From Stappia sp. (lineage in GTDB: Bacteria > Pseudomonadota > Alphaproteobacteria > Rhizobiales > Stappiaceae), in contig NZ_CP157793.1 in the NCBI RefSeq assembly GCF_040110915.1, positions 1,376,939 through 1,440,938 of the forward strand: DNA of 64,000 nt. The letters are read 5' to 3'. Below the pieces are notes generated by a model. The model made no database searches, was not told the DNA's origin, and was given only the letters and a program-made list of their open reading frames with translations. Made by a program: the position numbers and the translations under genes. Positions 1-8,123 of the stretch are shown here, piece after piece; position 1 is the first letter of the stretch, and every line of letters begins with the position of its first letter.

Positions 1-111
1 CCGCTCGGCGCGGAAGCCACGGCGCTCTACAACCTGTTCTGCAACGCCGGCGAGGACGGCACGGACTTCTCCGGCATCATCCGCTTCCTGCGCGGTGCCC
101 GGGAGGCCTGA
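1..111 (+). CDS. 3-hydroxyisobutyrate dehydrogenase-type NAD(P) oxidoreductase, C-terminal end (partial)
   Basis: The frame is open from the first base to a TGA at 109-111, so only the last 36 residues of this gene are in the window. The tail has an Ala-Leu-Tyr helix, then Gly-Glu-Asp and an Asp-Phe-Ser-x-Ile-Ile motif followed by a basic end. In the 3-hydroxyisobutyrate/beta-hydroxyacid dehydrogenase family this helix closes the C-terminal dimerisation domain. The substrate cannot be told from this fragment. It reads towards ldtR, with about 255 bp between them. Confidence 0.6.
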   Translation, partial: PLGAEATALYNLFCNAGEDGTDFSGIIRFLRGAREA

Positions 112-207
112 TCCGCCCGTCCCGACCCACGATTTCCCCTGCCGCGCGCCATGCGGCAGGGGCTGCGCGACCCCGGTTGTTTCATGTAATCGACGGGTAA
201 ACGCTGT

Positions 208-236
208 ATTCGTGGTTAACGAATGCCTATTCGTGG
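208..236. promoter_or_regulatory. Candidate LdtR operator upstream of ldtR
   Basis: ATTCGT (208-213) and ACGAAT (219-224) form an inverted repeat around GGTTA. ATTCGTGG at 208-215 recurs at 229-236, exactly two helical turns (21 bp) downstream. The core TGGTTAACGA (213-222) occurs again in front of the L,D-transpeptidase gene at 1187-1196. Symmetry, phasing and sharing between two functionally linked promoters suggest a MarR-type operator. Binding by LdtR is inference. Confidence 0.5.
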
Positions 237-366
237 CAGGGAAATCAGATTTTTGCGATTCACTTTTGATTTATCGTCCTTTTTAAGCGGATTTTAGAGG
301 CCGGGCGCTAGTGTGATGGTCAAGGTGAGGAAAACCCACCACACACAATACATGAGGCGCAGACAG

Positions 367-879
367 ATGATGACGGCAACCAAGGCGGTCGACACGGCTT
401 TGCAGGCCGAAAGCGACGATGAAATCAAGCCGCTTTACCTTGAGGCACTGACCCTGGTGGAGCGCTTGCATCGGCGGCTTCTCGACGTGATCAAGGATGA
501 ATTCGATCGCGAGGGTCGCTCGGACGTGAACAGCGTTCAGGCTCTTCTTCTGTTCAATATCGGCGATGCGGAGCTGACCGCGGGCGAGCTGCGCACGCGC
601 GGCTACTATCTCGGCTCCAACGTCTCCTACAACCTGAAGAAGCTGGTCGATCTCGGCTTCATTCACCATCAGCGCTCGCGCACGGACCGTCGTTCGGTGC
701 GTGTCAGCCTGACGGAGAAGGGCAAGGCCGTGGCCGATACGGTCAACGCGCTCTACGAACGCCACATGCTGTCCGTCGAACAGGTCGGCGAGATCGGCGC
801 GGAGGACTTCAAGAACCTCAACCGGTCGCTGCGTCGGCTGGAGCGGTTCTGGACCGACCAGATCCTCTATCGTCTGTGA
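367..879 (+). CDS. ldtR: MarR-family transcriptional regulator LdtR
   Basis: A 170-residue winged-helix protein. Residues about 55-85 hold the helix-turn-helix (a Ser-Asn-Val-Ser-Tyr-Asn-Leu-Lys-Lys recognition helix) and about 95-115 a basic wing with Arg-Thr-Asp-Arg-Arg, followed by the C-terminal dimerisation helices. LdtR is known from Liberibacter and relatives as the regulator of an L,D-transpeptidase and of stress tolerance, and here an L,D-transpeptidase gene follows at 1253. I chose the double ATG at 367, preceded by GAGGCGCAG; an in-frame start at 313 would add 18 unconvincing residues. It probably controls itself and the transpeptidase through the motif shared by both promoters. 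Confidence 0.8.
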   Translation: MMTATKAVDTALQAESDDEIKPLYLEALTLVERLHRRLLDVIKDEFDREGRSDVNSVQALLLFNIGDAELTAGELRTRGYYLGSNVSYNLKKLVDLGFIHHQRSRTDRRSVRVSLTEKGKAVADTVNALYERHMLSVEQVGEIGAEDFKNLNRSLRRLERFWTDQILYRL

Positions 880-910
880 GGTCGTCGCGGCGCACCTTTC
901 GGAAAGGCGC

Positions 911-970
911 GCCGGGGACACGCGCGCCGGGGACACGCGTGACAGGGACACGCGCGACAGGAACGTGGAC
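911..970. repeat. Four decaying 15-bp tandem repeats after ldtR
   Basis: Units begin at 911, 926, 941 and 956. The first two differ only in their last base. The third changes the first few positions, and the fourth keeps only part of the GACA-GG-ACAC pattern. They lie just after the ldtR stop codon, in noncoding sequence. Confidence 0.7.
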
Positions 971-985
971 ACACTCGAAATCCGG

Positions 986-1016
986 CATCGGGCCGCCCCG
1001 CACGGGCGGCCCGATG
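986..1016 (+). terminator. 13-bp perfect hairpin downstream of ldtR
   Basis: Arms 986-998 and 1004-1016 are perfectly complementary around the 5-base loop CGCAC. The run after it (GCGTTTGTCC) is poor in T, so it may be a weak intrinsic terminator, a Rho-assisted stop or an mRNA-stabilising hairpin for ldtR. Confidence 0.5.
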
Positions 1017-1186
1017 GCGTTTGTCCCCCGGGTCTTTCGGCTGATGGGGCTTCCGCTGCGACATGAAGGCGCCATATTGCCGTGTCTTAGAAGACCGCGC
1101 ATCCGCAAGGCGAGGCGGGCGCCGGTCGCGGTGGCGCGGGGCCGCGCGCGCGCGACAGGTTTTGTTAATCGATGCGCGCTAGATCT

Positions 1187-1196
1187 TGGTTAACGA
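1187..1196 (+). promoter_or_regulatory. Second copy of the TGGTTAACGA motif, upstream of the L,D-transpeptidase
   Basis: TGGTTAACGA is identical to 213-222 in the ldtR promoter, and the next bases (TGC here, ATGC there) are also alike. A related half-like sequence, GTTAATCGATGCG, lies at 1164-1176. The copy is 57 bp before the chosen start codon, a fitting place for an operator or activator site. Confidence 0.45.
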
Positions 1197-1252
1197 TGCG
1201 TTGTAGGCTGTTGGGTGTGCACGCGAACGCGGGCAGGAGAGTGGCGGAGACG

Positions 1253-2587
1253 ATGGCAGTCGGGAGTGGCACGGTGACGGTTCAAGCGGGCAGGGCAGGC
1301 GCCGGACGCAGGCGTCGCGGCGGGTTCACACGCGCCATGGCGTGGGCGTCGTTGCTGGCGCTCGGGTTCGCATTCACGACGCCGGCGCTGGCGCAGAACG
1401 CGGCGCTGAAGGCGCTGATCGAGCAGCAGCAGCGCGTCCAGTGGGAAGACCAGTTCGACACCACGATGCCGGCCCTGTCGCTGATCGAATCGACCGCGCC
1501 GACCCTGTCGCCCGACACAGCCTCCCATGTGGAATATGCGATCCAGCGCTATTCGGACATCGTCCGGCGCGGCGGCTGGCCGCGCGTGTCGAGCCCGCGC
1601 CGGGCCATGCGGCTTGGCACGCGCGACGAGAATGTCGTCACGCTGCGCCGCCGCCTGATGGCCTCCGACGACCTGGAGCAGACGGCGGGCCTGTCCGACA
1701 CCTTCGATTCCTACGTCGACGCCGCCGTGCGGCGCTTCCAGATCCGTCACGGCCTGACGCCGGACGGGGTCGTGGGGCAGAGCACGCTCGTTGCGATGAA
1801 CGTGCCGGCGGCGGTGCGGCTGTCGCAGCTCGAGACCAATCTGGTGCGCCTGCGCTCCATGTCGGGCTTTCTGGGCGACCGCTATGTGATGGTGAACATT
1901 CCCGCCGCCGAGATCGAGGCGGTGGAGGACGGGCGCGTGCGTTCGCGCCATACGGCCGTGGTCGGCAAGATCGACCGCCAGACGCCGATCCTCAATTCCG
2001 CGATCTACGAACTCAACTTCAATCCCTACTGGACGGTGCCGAAGTCGATCATCCGCAAGGATCTGATCCCCAAGATGAACGAGGACCCCCGGTATCTGGA
2101 GAAGAACCGGATCCGCATCTTCGACTGGCACGGCAACGAGCTGACCTGGCAGCAGATCGACTGGAGCACCGACGAGGCGACCCAGTTCAAGTTCCGCCAG
2201 GAGCCGGGCGACATCAATTCGCTCGGGTCGGTGCGCATCAACTTCCACAATCAGCATCAGGTCTATCTGCACGACACGCCGTCGAAGACGCTGTTCGGCT
2301 CCGACTACCGGTTCCATTCCTCGGGCTGCGTGCGCGTGCAGAACGTGCGCGAGCTGATCACCTGGCTGCTGCAGAGCACCACGCCGGACTGGAGCCGGGC
2401 GCGGGTGGACCAGACGATCCGCTCCGGCGCGCGCGAGGACGTGCGCCTCAAGACCAAGATCCCCCTCTACATGACCTATGTCACCGCCTGGTCGAACGCC
2501 GATGGCGTGGTGCATTTCCGCGACGACATCTACAATCGCGACGGGCTGGCGACGGGCGTGGCCGGGGAAAGCCTCGCCTATCAATAG
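1253..2587 (+). CDS. ldtP: L,D-transpeptidase (YkuD family) with peptidoglycan-binding domain
   Basis: A periplasmic cross-linking enzyme that joins meso-diaminopimelate residues of peptidoglycan (3-3 links) or attaches proteins to it. The protein has 444 residues: a basic N-terminus, a hydrophobic signal segment ending Ala-Leu-Ala (about 30-47), a PG_binding_1 domain (about 140-190, Gln-Ile-Arg-His-Gly-Leu-x-Pro-Asp-Gly) and a C-terminal YkuD domain. The catalytic motif is His-Ser-Ser-Gly-Cys-Val-Arg, with His355 and Cys359. I chose ATG 1253, preceded by GGAGAGTGGCGGAGACG; earlier starts at 1172 or 1196 would overlap the candidate operator. ldtR lies just upstream, so it is the likely regulator. 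Confidence 0.88.
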   Translation: MAVGSGTVTVQAGRAGAGRRRRGGFTRAMAWASLLALGFAFTTPALAQNAALKALIEQQQRVQWEDQFDTTMPALSLIESTAPTLSPDTASHVEYAIQRYSDIVRRGGWPRVSSPRRAMRLGTRDENVVTLRRRLMASDDLEQTAGLSDTFDSYVDAAVRRFQIRHGLTPDGVVGQSTLVAMNVPAAVRLSQLETNLVRLRSMSGFLGDRYVMVNIPAAEIEAVEDGRVRSRHTAVVGKIDRQTPILNSAIYELNFNPYWTVPKSIIRKDLIPKMNEDPRYLEKNRIRIFDWHGNELTWQQIDWSTDEATQFKFRQEPGDINSLGSVRINFHNQHQVYLHDTPSKTLFGSDYRFHSSGCVRVQNVRELITWLLQSTTPDWSRARVDQTIRSGAREDVRLKTKIPLYMTYVTAWSNADGVVHFRDDIYNRDGLATGVAGESLAYQ

Positions 2588-2753
2588 GCGGCTGGCCCCA
2601 AGCGGCCGGCAGCAGGCGACCGGGCGACGAACCGGGCGACGGTCAGTGCGCCCTGTGTCGCAGGCAGGCCAGGGGCCGTCGCCTGCGGGAGCGTGAGGCG
2701 CCTGCGCGGCGCGCATTGTTTGGAGGCGACGCGCGGGCGCGGCGCGACGGGAC

Positions 2754-2936
2754 ATGGCTGACGGCGAGATCTACTTCGAGTTCAGGCCCCTGGGGCGACA
2801 GATCAAGGTGACGGCGATCGACGCCGCCACCGGGGTCGAGGTCGTGGTCATGGGGCCGGTCCAGGCAAGCCAGTCGGACCTTCAGGCCCTTGCCATGCGC
2901 AAGCTGCAGCGGCGTCTGGAGACGGATCGCGGCTGA
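2754..2936 (+). CDS. Small conserved protein (DUF6898-like) upstream of glyA
   Basis: A 60-residue soluble protein: a beta-rich first half (EIYFEF, then IKVTAID), a middle with Glu-Val-Val-Val-Met-Gly-Pro, and a C-terminal helix rich in Leu, Gln and Arg. It fits the small alphaproteobacterial family I know as DUF6898, which is often found next to glyA and has no known function. The family name is from memory. The start is ATG 2754. A noncoding gap of about 170 bp separates it from glyA. Confidence 0.65.
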   Translation: MADGEIYFEFRPLGRQIKVTAIDAATGVEVVVMGPVQASQSDLQALAMRKLQRRLETDRG

Positions 2937-3108
2937 TTGCCTCCCGGCCCGCCATGGGCCTTGGTTCGTGTCATGGGCTGTGCTATTTGCGGGGCCCTTG
3001 ACAGCGACGCATGCCGGTCTCCGGCAGCCGGTCCCGTCCGGCACCGCGCGGCGCGCGCCCCCTGGCGGGGCACTGCTCTTGAGTTCTGGTCAGAAGAGGG
3101 GACCTGCG

Positions 3109-4425
3109 ATGTCGATGACCGACCCGACGCTCGACGCGCCGATTTATCCGGATTTCTTCACCCGTTCGCTTGCCGATGCCGATCCGGAAATCAACACGGC
3201 GATGACGCGCGAGCTCGCGCGCCAGCGTCACGAGATCGAGCTGATCGCCTCGGAAAACATCGTCTCCCGCGCCGTGCTCGAGGCGCAGGGCTCGATCATG
3301 ACCAACAAGTACGCGGAAGGCTATCCGGGCCGCCGCTACTATGGCGGCTGCGAGTTCGTCGACATCGCCGAGGATCTGGCGATCGACCGGGCCAAGCAGC
3401 TCTTCAACTGCGGCTTCGCCAACGTCCAGCCGAACTCCGGCAGCCAGGCGAACCAGGCGGTCTTCCTCGCGCTGATCAAGCCGGGCGACACGATTCTCGG
3501 CATGAGCCTCGATGCCGGCGGCCACCTGACCCATGGTGCGCGGCCGAACCTGTCGGGCAAGTGGTTCAACGCCGTCCAGTACGGTCTCGACACGGCGACC
3601 GGCCTGATCGACTACGACGCGCTGGAGGCGCTCGCCCGCGAGCACAAGCCGGCGCTGATCATCGCCGGCGGGTCGGCCTATTCGCGCGAGATCGATTTCG
3701 CCCGCTTCCGCAAGGTCGCGGATGAGGTCGGCGCCTACCTGATGGTGGACATGGCGCATTTCTCCGGCCTCGTCGCCGGCGGCGTGCTGCCGAGCCCCTT
3801 CCCGCATGCCGATGTGGCGACGTCGACGACGCACAAGACGCTGCGCGGGCCGCGCGGCGGCATCGTGCTCACGGACCGCGAGGACATCGCCAAGAAGATC
3901 AATTCCGCGGTGTTTCCGGGGCTGCAGGGCGGTCCGCTGATGCATGTGATCGCCGGCAAGGCGGTGGCCTTCGGCGAGGCGCTGCGTCCGGAGTTCAAGA
4001 TCTACGCCCGCAACGTTGTGGAAAACGCCAAGGTGCTGGCCGAAACCCTGCGCGAGGGCGGTCTCGACATCGTCTCCGACGGCACCGACACGCATCTGAT
4101 GCTGGTCGACCTGCGTCCGAAGGATCTGACGGGCAAGGCGGCGGAAGCCTCGCTCGGCCGCGCCAACATCACTTGCAACAAGAACGGCGTTCCCAACGAT
4201 CCGCAGAAGCCGACGATCACCTCCGGCATTCGCCTCGGCACGCCGGCCGGCACGACCCGCGGCTTCGGTCCGCAGGAGTTCCGCGAGATCGGCACGCTGA
4301 TCATCGAGGTGCTGGACGGGCTGAAGGCGGCCAACAGCGACGAGGGCAACGCCGCGACCGAGCGGGCCGTGAAGGACAAGGTCGTCGCGCTGACCGACCG
4401 TTTCCCGATCTATCCGGGCCTTTGA
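3109..4425 (+). CDS. glyA: Serine hydroxymethyltransferase
   Basis: A PLP enzyme that converts serine and tetrahydrofolate to glycine and 5,10-methylene-tetrahydrofolate, the main source of one-carbon units. The 438 residues are full length. The PLP lysine is K243 in the motif [11 protein letters not shown]; the N-terminal Leu-Ile-Ala-Ser-Glu-Asn and Asn-Lys-Tyr-Ala-Glu-Gly-Tyr-Pro motifs are intact. ATG 3109 follows AGAAGAGGGG. Downstream are nrdR and the riboflavin genes, the usual order in this lineage. It also supplies the methylene-folate used by trmFO at 38.7-40.1 kb. Confidence 0.97.
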   Translation: MSMTDPTLDAPIYPDFFTRSLADADPEINTAMTRELARQRHEIELIASENIVSRAVLEAQGSIMTNKYAEGYPGRRYYGGCEFVDIAEDLAIDRAKQLFNCGFANVQPNSGSQANQAVFLALIKPGDTILGMSLDAGGHLTHGARPNLSGKWFNAVQYGLDTATGLIDYDALEALAREHKPALIIAGGSAYSREIDFARFRKVADEVGAYLMVDMAHFSGLVAGGVLPSPFPHADVATSTTHKTLRGPRGGIVLTDREDIAKKINSAVFPGLQGGPLMHVIAGKAVAFGEALRPEFKIYARNVVENAKVLAETLREGGLDIVSDGTDTHLMLVDLRPKDLTGKAAEASLGRANITCNKNGVPNDPQKPTITSGIRLGTPAGTTRGFGPQEFREIGTLIIEVLDGLKAANSDEGNAATERAVKDKVVALTDRFPIYPGL

Positions 4426-4513
4426 ACATCCGGACCCTGATGCGCCGGCGGACCCTGTGGTTCGCCGGCGCGCCCGACCGGCGCGGTCGCGGCTTGCGGA
4501 GACCGACTGACGC

Positions 4514-5014
4514 ATGAAATGTCCCTATTGCGGCTGCGATGAAACGCAGGTGAAGGATTCTCGGCCCACCGAGGACAACACGGCCATCCGGCGCCGTCGG
4601 ATCTGCACCGCCTGCGGCGGGCGCTTCACGACCTTCGAACGCATCCAGCTGCGCGAGCTCACGGTGCTCAAGCGCAACGGCCGGCGCGTGCCTTTCGACC
4701 GGGAAAAGCTCGCCCGCTCGGTGCGCATTGCCACGCGCAAGCGTCCGGTCGAGCCGGAACAGCTCGAGCGGATGATCAGCGGCATTGTGCGGCAGCTGGA
4801 AAGTGCTGGCGAAAACGAGGTTCAGGCGAGCGATATCGGCAACCTCGTGATGGAGGGGCTGAAGGTGGTCGACGACGTGGCCTATGTGCGCTTCGCCTCC
4901 GTCTACAAGAATTTCCGCGAGGCCAAGGACTTCGAGGCACTGCTCGACGAGATGAGCGGGCCGGAGGGGCCGGTCGTGCAGGTCCGCGAGGAAGACCCCG
5001 ATCTTGAGCGGTGA
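4514..5014 (+). CDS. nrdR: Transcriptional repressor NrdR
   Basis: Represses ribonucleotide reductase genes in response to dATP/ATP. The 166 residues start with a zinc ribbon (Cys3, Cys6, Cys31, Cys34), then an ATP-cone from about residue 48 ([16 protein letters not shown]) to about 140. It begins 88 bp after glyA. Its end overlaps possible TTG starts of ribD, which suggests translational coupling. Confidence 0.95.
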   Translation: MKCPYCGCDETQVKDSRPTEDNTAIRRRRICTACGGRFTTFERIQLRELTVLKRNGRRVPFDREKLARSVRIATRKRPVEPEQLERMISGIVRQLESAGENEVQASDIGNLVMEGLKVVDDVAYVRFASVYKNFREAKDFEALLDEMSGPEGPVVQVREEDPDLER

Positions 5015-5042
5015 GGGGGTCTTGAGCGGCGACGAAGCTTCC

Positions 5043-6152
5043 ATGGACGCGCGCTACATGGCGGCGACGCTCGCGCTGGCGCGCCGGGCGCTCGGTCGCG
5101 TGTGGCCCAATCCGGCGGTTGGTGCGCTGATCGTGCAGCCCGGGGCGCACGGGCCGGTGGTGGTCGGGCGCGGCGTCACCCAGCCGCCGGGCGGTCCGCA
5201 TGCCGAGGTCGTCGCCCTGCGCCAGGCCGGTGCGCGGGCGCAAGGCGCCACCTGCTACGTCACGCTGGAGCCTTGCTCGCACCAGGGGCGCACGGGCCCC
5301 TGCGCGGTCGCGCTGGCCGAAGCCGGCATCGCCCGCGTCGTGATTGGTCTGCTCGATCCCAATCCCCGCGTGGCGGGACGCGGCGTCGAGATCCTGCGCG
5401 CCCGTGGCGTGGAGGTGGTGACCGGCGTGGCCGGAGCCGACTGCGCGCGCCATCATGCCGGCCATGTCTATCGCCTGCGCGAGGGGCGTCCCCATGTGGT
5501 GCTCAAGCTTGCCGTGTCGCGCGACGGTTACATCGGCCGGGAAGGGGCCGGCCAGATCCCCATCACCGGAGAGGATGTGTTCCGCCGCGTGCACCTGCTG
5601 CGCGCCGAGTGCGACGGCATTCTCGTCGGCGTCGGCACGGCGATCGCCGACGATCCGATCCTCAACTGCCGCCTGCCGGGCATGGCGAACCGCTCGCCCG
5701 TGCGGGTCGTGATGGACACCAACGCGCGGTTGCCACTCGCCTCGCGGCTCGTCACGACGGCGCGCGAGGTGCCCGTGTGGGTGGTCGTGTCCTCCGCCGC
5801 GGATGCGGACAGGATCGCCGATCTCACCGCGGCGGGCTGCACGGTGATCCGGCTTGCCACCCCGAAGGACGGGCGCCTCGATCCGCGCGCCGCCTTGCGG
5901 GCGCTCGGCCAGCGCGGCCTGACGCGGCTGATGGTGGAAGGCGGTGCGGGGATCGCGCGCGCCATGGTCGACGCGGATCTCGCGGATACAGTCATCGTGT
6001 CGCGCGGCGACATGGAGGTCGGCGCCGGAGGTATCCGGCCGCTGGTCGATCGCGGCGTCGAGGTGTTTGAAGATCCCGCGCGGTTTGTCCGCACCGGCTC
6101 GTGGCAGGTCGGCCGCGACGCCATGACGAGTTACCGGCGCAAGGAGGCGTGA
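5043..6152 (+). CDS. ribD: Bifunctional diaminohydroxyphosphoribosylaminopyrimidine deaminase / 5-amino-6-(5-phosphoribosylamino)uracil reductase
   Basis: Catalyses two successive steps of riboflavin synthesis. The N-terminal CDA-like deaminase has the zinc motif His-Ala-Glu followed by Pro-Cys-x8-Pro-Cys; the C-terminal domain (from about residue 145) is the NADPH-dependent RibD reductase. ATG 5043 gives 369 residues with an N-terminus like other RibD proteins. TTG 5022, preceded at good distance by GAGGGG, and TTG 5004, which overlaps the nrdR stop, are both in frame and possible, so the start is uncertain. The next gene is ribE. Confidence 0.93.
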   Translation: MDARYMAATLALARRALGRVWPNPAVGALIVQPGAHGPVVVGRGVTQPPGGPHAEVVALRQAGARAQGATCYVTLEPCSHQGRTGPCAVALAEAGIARVVIGLLDPNPRVAGRGVEILRARGVEVVTGVAGADCARHHAGHVYRLREGRPHVVLKLAVSRDGYIGREGAGQIPITGEDVFRRVHLLRAECDGILVGVGTAIADDPILNCRLPGMANRSPVRVVMDTNARLPLASRLVTTAREVPVWVVVSSAADADRIADLTAAGCTVIRLATPKDGRLDPRAALRALGQRGLTRLMVEGGAGIARAMVDADLADTVIVSRGDMEVGAGGIRPLVDRGVEVFEDPARFVRTGSWQVGRDAMTSYRRKEA

Positions 6153-6153
6153 C

Positions 6154-6756
6154 ATGTTCACCGGCATCATCACCGATGTGGGGCGGATCCTTGAGGTCGC
6201 GGAGATCCCGGCCGGATTGCGTACGCGCATCGCAACCGCCTACGATCCCGACGGCATCGAAATCGGCGCGTCGATCGCCTGCGACGGCGTGTGCCACACG
6301 GTGACCGCCCGGGGCCGCGACGCGTCCGGCGCGTGGTTCGAGATCGAGTCGGCGGCCGAAACGCTGAAGCTCACCACCGTCGGCGGCTGGAAGGCCGGGG
6401 CGAGGGTCAACCTTGAGCGCTCCCTGAAGATCGGCGACGAACTGGGCGGGCACATCGTGCAGGGTCACGTCGACGGCACAGCGGAGATCGTGGAGCGCGC
6501 CGACCACCCGGACTCGGTCTATTTCCGCTTCAAGGTGCCGGCCGATTGCGCGCCCTTCATCGCCAGGAAGGGCGGTGTCGCGCTGGACGGCACGTCGCTC
6601 ACGGTGAACGAGGTGGCGGGCGACACGTTTTCCGTCTTCCTCATTCCGCACACGCTGACGGCGACGACATGGGCCGACCGCCGGGTCGGCGACCGCGTCA
6701 ATCTCGAAGTCGACATGATGGCGCGCTACGCGGCCCGTCTGGCGGAGTATCGTTGA
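6154..6756 (+). CDS. ribE: Riboflavin synthase, alpha subunit
   Basis: Dismutates two 6,7-dimethyl-8-ribityllumazine molecules to riboflavin. The 200 residues begin with the family's Met-Phe-Thr-Gly-Ile-Ile and contain two lumazine-binding barrel repeats (about 1-97 and 98-195), with Gly-His-x-Val-Gln-Gly-His-Val-Asp-Gly in the middle. ATG 6154 follows the ribD stop by one base, so the two are cotranscribed and probably coupled. Confidence 0.95.
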   Translation: MFTGIITDVGRILEVAEIPAGLRTRIATAYDPDGIEIGASIACDGVCHTVTARGRDASGAWFEIESAAETLKLTTVGGWKAGARVNLERSLKIGDELGGHIVQGHVDGTAEIVERADHPDSVYFRFKVPADCAPFIARKGGVALDGTSLTVNEVAGDTFSVFLIPHTLTATTWADRRVGDRVNLEVDMMARYAARLAEYR

Positions 6757-6949
6757 GCAAGCCCACCCGCTAACCACGTCGCGGCGCGCATGGCAGGCGC
6801 GCCGCATGCGCACTGGACAAATGCCGTGTGACATGGTTCCTACCGGCACCTTGCGGCGGGGCCACGTGAGCGCGTGTCCCGCGCTCTCACGGACGGTCGA
6901 ACCGTCCCGCGCGAACCACACGGCGCCCGACATGAATTGGATATCCGAT

Positions 6950-7396
6950 ATGGCAGCTCCGAAGATCCTGATCATCGACGCGCGTTTCTACGACGACATT
7001 GCCGATGCCCTCCTGTCCGGCGCGATGAAGGTGCTCGACGACAATCGCGCCGACGTCACGCGCGTGTCGGTTCCCGGCGTGCTGGAGATTCCGGGTGCGC
7101 TGGCGATGGCGCTCGCGGCCATGGAAAGCGGTACGGACGACTACGACGGCGTGGTCGTGCTCGGCTGCGTCATTCGCGGCGAGACCTCGCATTACGACAT
7201 CGTCGCCAACGAGTCGGCGCGTGCGATCATGGAACTGGTGATCGATGCCGCCCTGCCGCTCGGCAACGGTATCCTCACGGTGGAGAATCGCGACCAGGCC
7301 TGGGCGCGGGCCGACACCGCGCAGAAGAACAAGGGCGGCGCGGCCGCGCAGGCCGCGCTCGACATGATTGCCGTGCGCGACAAATTCGGGATCTGA
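6950..7396 (+). CDS. ribH: 6,7-dimethyl-8-ribityllumazine synthase
   Basis: Condenses 5-amino-6-ribitylaminouracil with 3,4-dihydroxy-2-butanone 4-phosphate to form lumazine, the substrate of RibE. The 148 residues contain the family motifs Pro-Gly-x-[12 protein letters not shown]-x-His-Tyr-Asp and Gly-Asn-Gly-Ile-Leu-Thr-Val-Glu-Asn. Two in-frame starts are possible, ATG 6932 and ATG 6950; I prefer 6950 because the core fold begins there. About 190 bp separate it from ribE; I found no FMN riboswitch in that gap. Confidence 0.93.
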   Translation: MAAPKILIIDARFYDDIADALLSGAMKVLDDNRADVTRVSVPGVLEIPGALAMALAAMESGTDDYDGVVVLGCVIRGETSHYDIVANESARAIMELVIDAALPLGNGILTVENRDQAWARADTAQKNKGGAAAQAALDMIAVRDKFGI

Positions 7397-7401
7397 CGAC
7401 A

Positions 7402-7893
7402 ATGAGCGACCCAAGCCCGGCCGCGCCCGACAGCGGTCCGCGCCCCGCCAACAAGCGCGGAGCCGCGCGACTGGCCGCCGTTCAGGCGCTCTATCAGATG
7501 GATGTGGGCGGCGCGGCGCTGTCCGACGTGCTGGCCGAGTTCGAGGCGTTTCGCCTCGGCGCGGAACTCGACGGCGAACAGTATCGCGACGCGGACCCGG
7601 CGTGGTTCCGCGACCTGGTGAAAGGCGTCGTCGCCGAACAGCGCCGCCTCGATCCGGTCGTCAATCAGGCGCTGGTGGCCGACTGGCCGCTCAAGCGCAT
7701 CGACACGACCCTGCGCGCAATCCTGCGCGTCGCCACCTTCGAGCTGCTGCATCGCAAGGATGTGCCGGCGCGCGTCGTCATCAACGAATATATCGACGTC
7801 GCCCGCGCCTTCTACGATGGCGACGAGACGCGCATGGTCAACGGCGTTCTGGATCGTCTGGCGCGCGAGCACCGGCCCGAGGATTTCTCCTGA
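7402..7893 (+). CDS. nusB: Transcription antitermination factor NusB
   Basis: An all-helical RNA-binding protein of the rRNA antitermination complex (with NusE/S10). It has 163 residues: a charged Pro-rich head (1-18), then [15 protein letters not shown] and the closing Pro-x-x-Val-Ile-Asn-Glu-Tyr-Ile and Val-Asn-Gly-Val-Leu-Asp motifs. ATG 7402 lies 5 bp after ribH, and the ribH-nusB pair is conserved widely. Confidence 0.95.
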   Translation: MSDPSPAAPDSGPRPANKRGAARLAAVQALYQMDVGGAALSDVLAEFEAFRLGAELDGEQYRDADPAWFRDLVKGVVAEQRRLDPVVNQALVADWPLKRIDTTLRAILRVATFELLHRKDVPARVVINEYIDVARAFYDGDETRMVNGVLDRLAREHRPEDFS

Positions 7894-8123
7894 GGAGATG
7901 TCCGGCGCGTCATGAAAGACGCGCGCGGGGCTCTCGCGGGTCGTCCCGGTCGAGGCCGGGGCTATTTGCACTTTTGCGAAAATGAGCCTAAACCGGAAGG
8001 TGCAAGTCCCGCCTTCGCCGGGGCAGGGTCGGTTGCGCTTGCCGGTGTGGCGACGCGCGCCCGCCGCCCGGTTTCTCCGTTTTGGCTATGCCCGTTGCCG
8101 GCTTCGCCCGCCTGGATCCGCTC

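Larger units (their letters stand above)
880..1252. other. Noncoding interval ldtR to L,D-transpeptidase
   Basis: These 373 bp hold the 15-bp tandem repeats, the 13-bp hairpin, a GC-rich stretch, and a more AT-rich promoter-like end (about 1158-1200) with GTTAATCGATGCG and TGGTTAACGATGCG. I see no convincing gene. Confidence 0.6.

Noticed and set aside
6757..6949. Possible FMN riboswitch before ribH
   Set aside because: None of the conserved RFN-element segments (such as the GGG-C-GGTG and ACCGGCGG blocks) is present in the right order.
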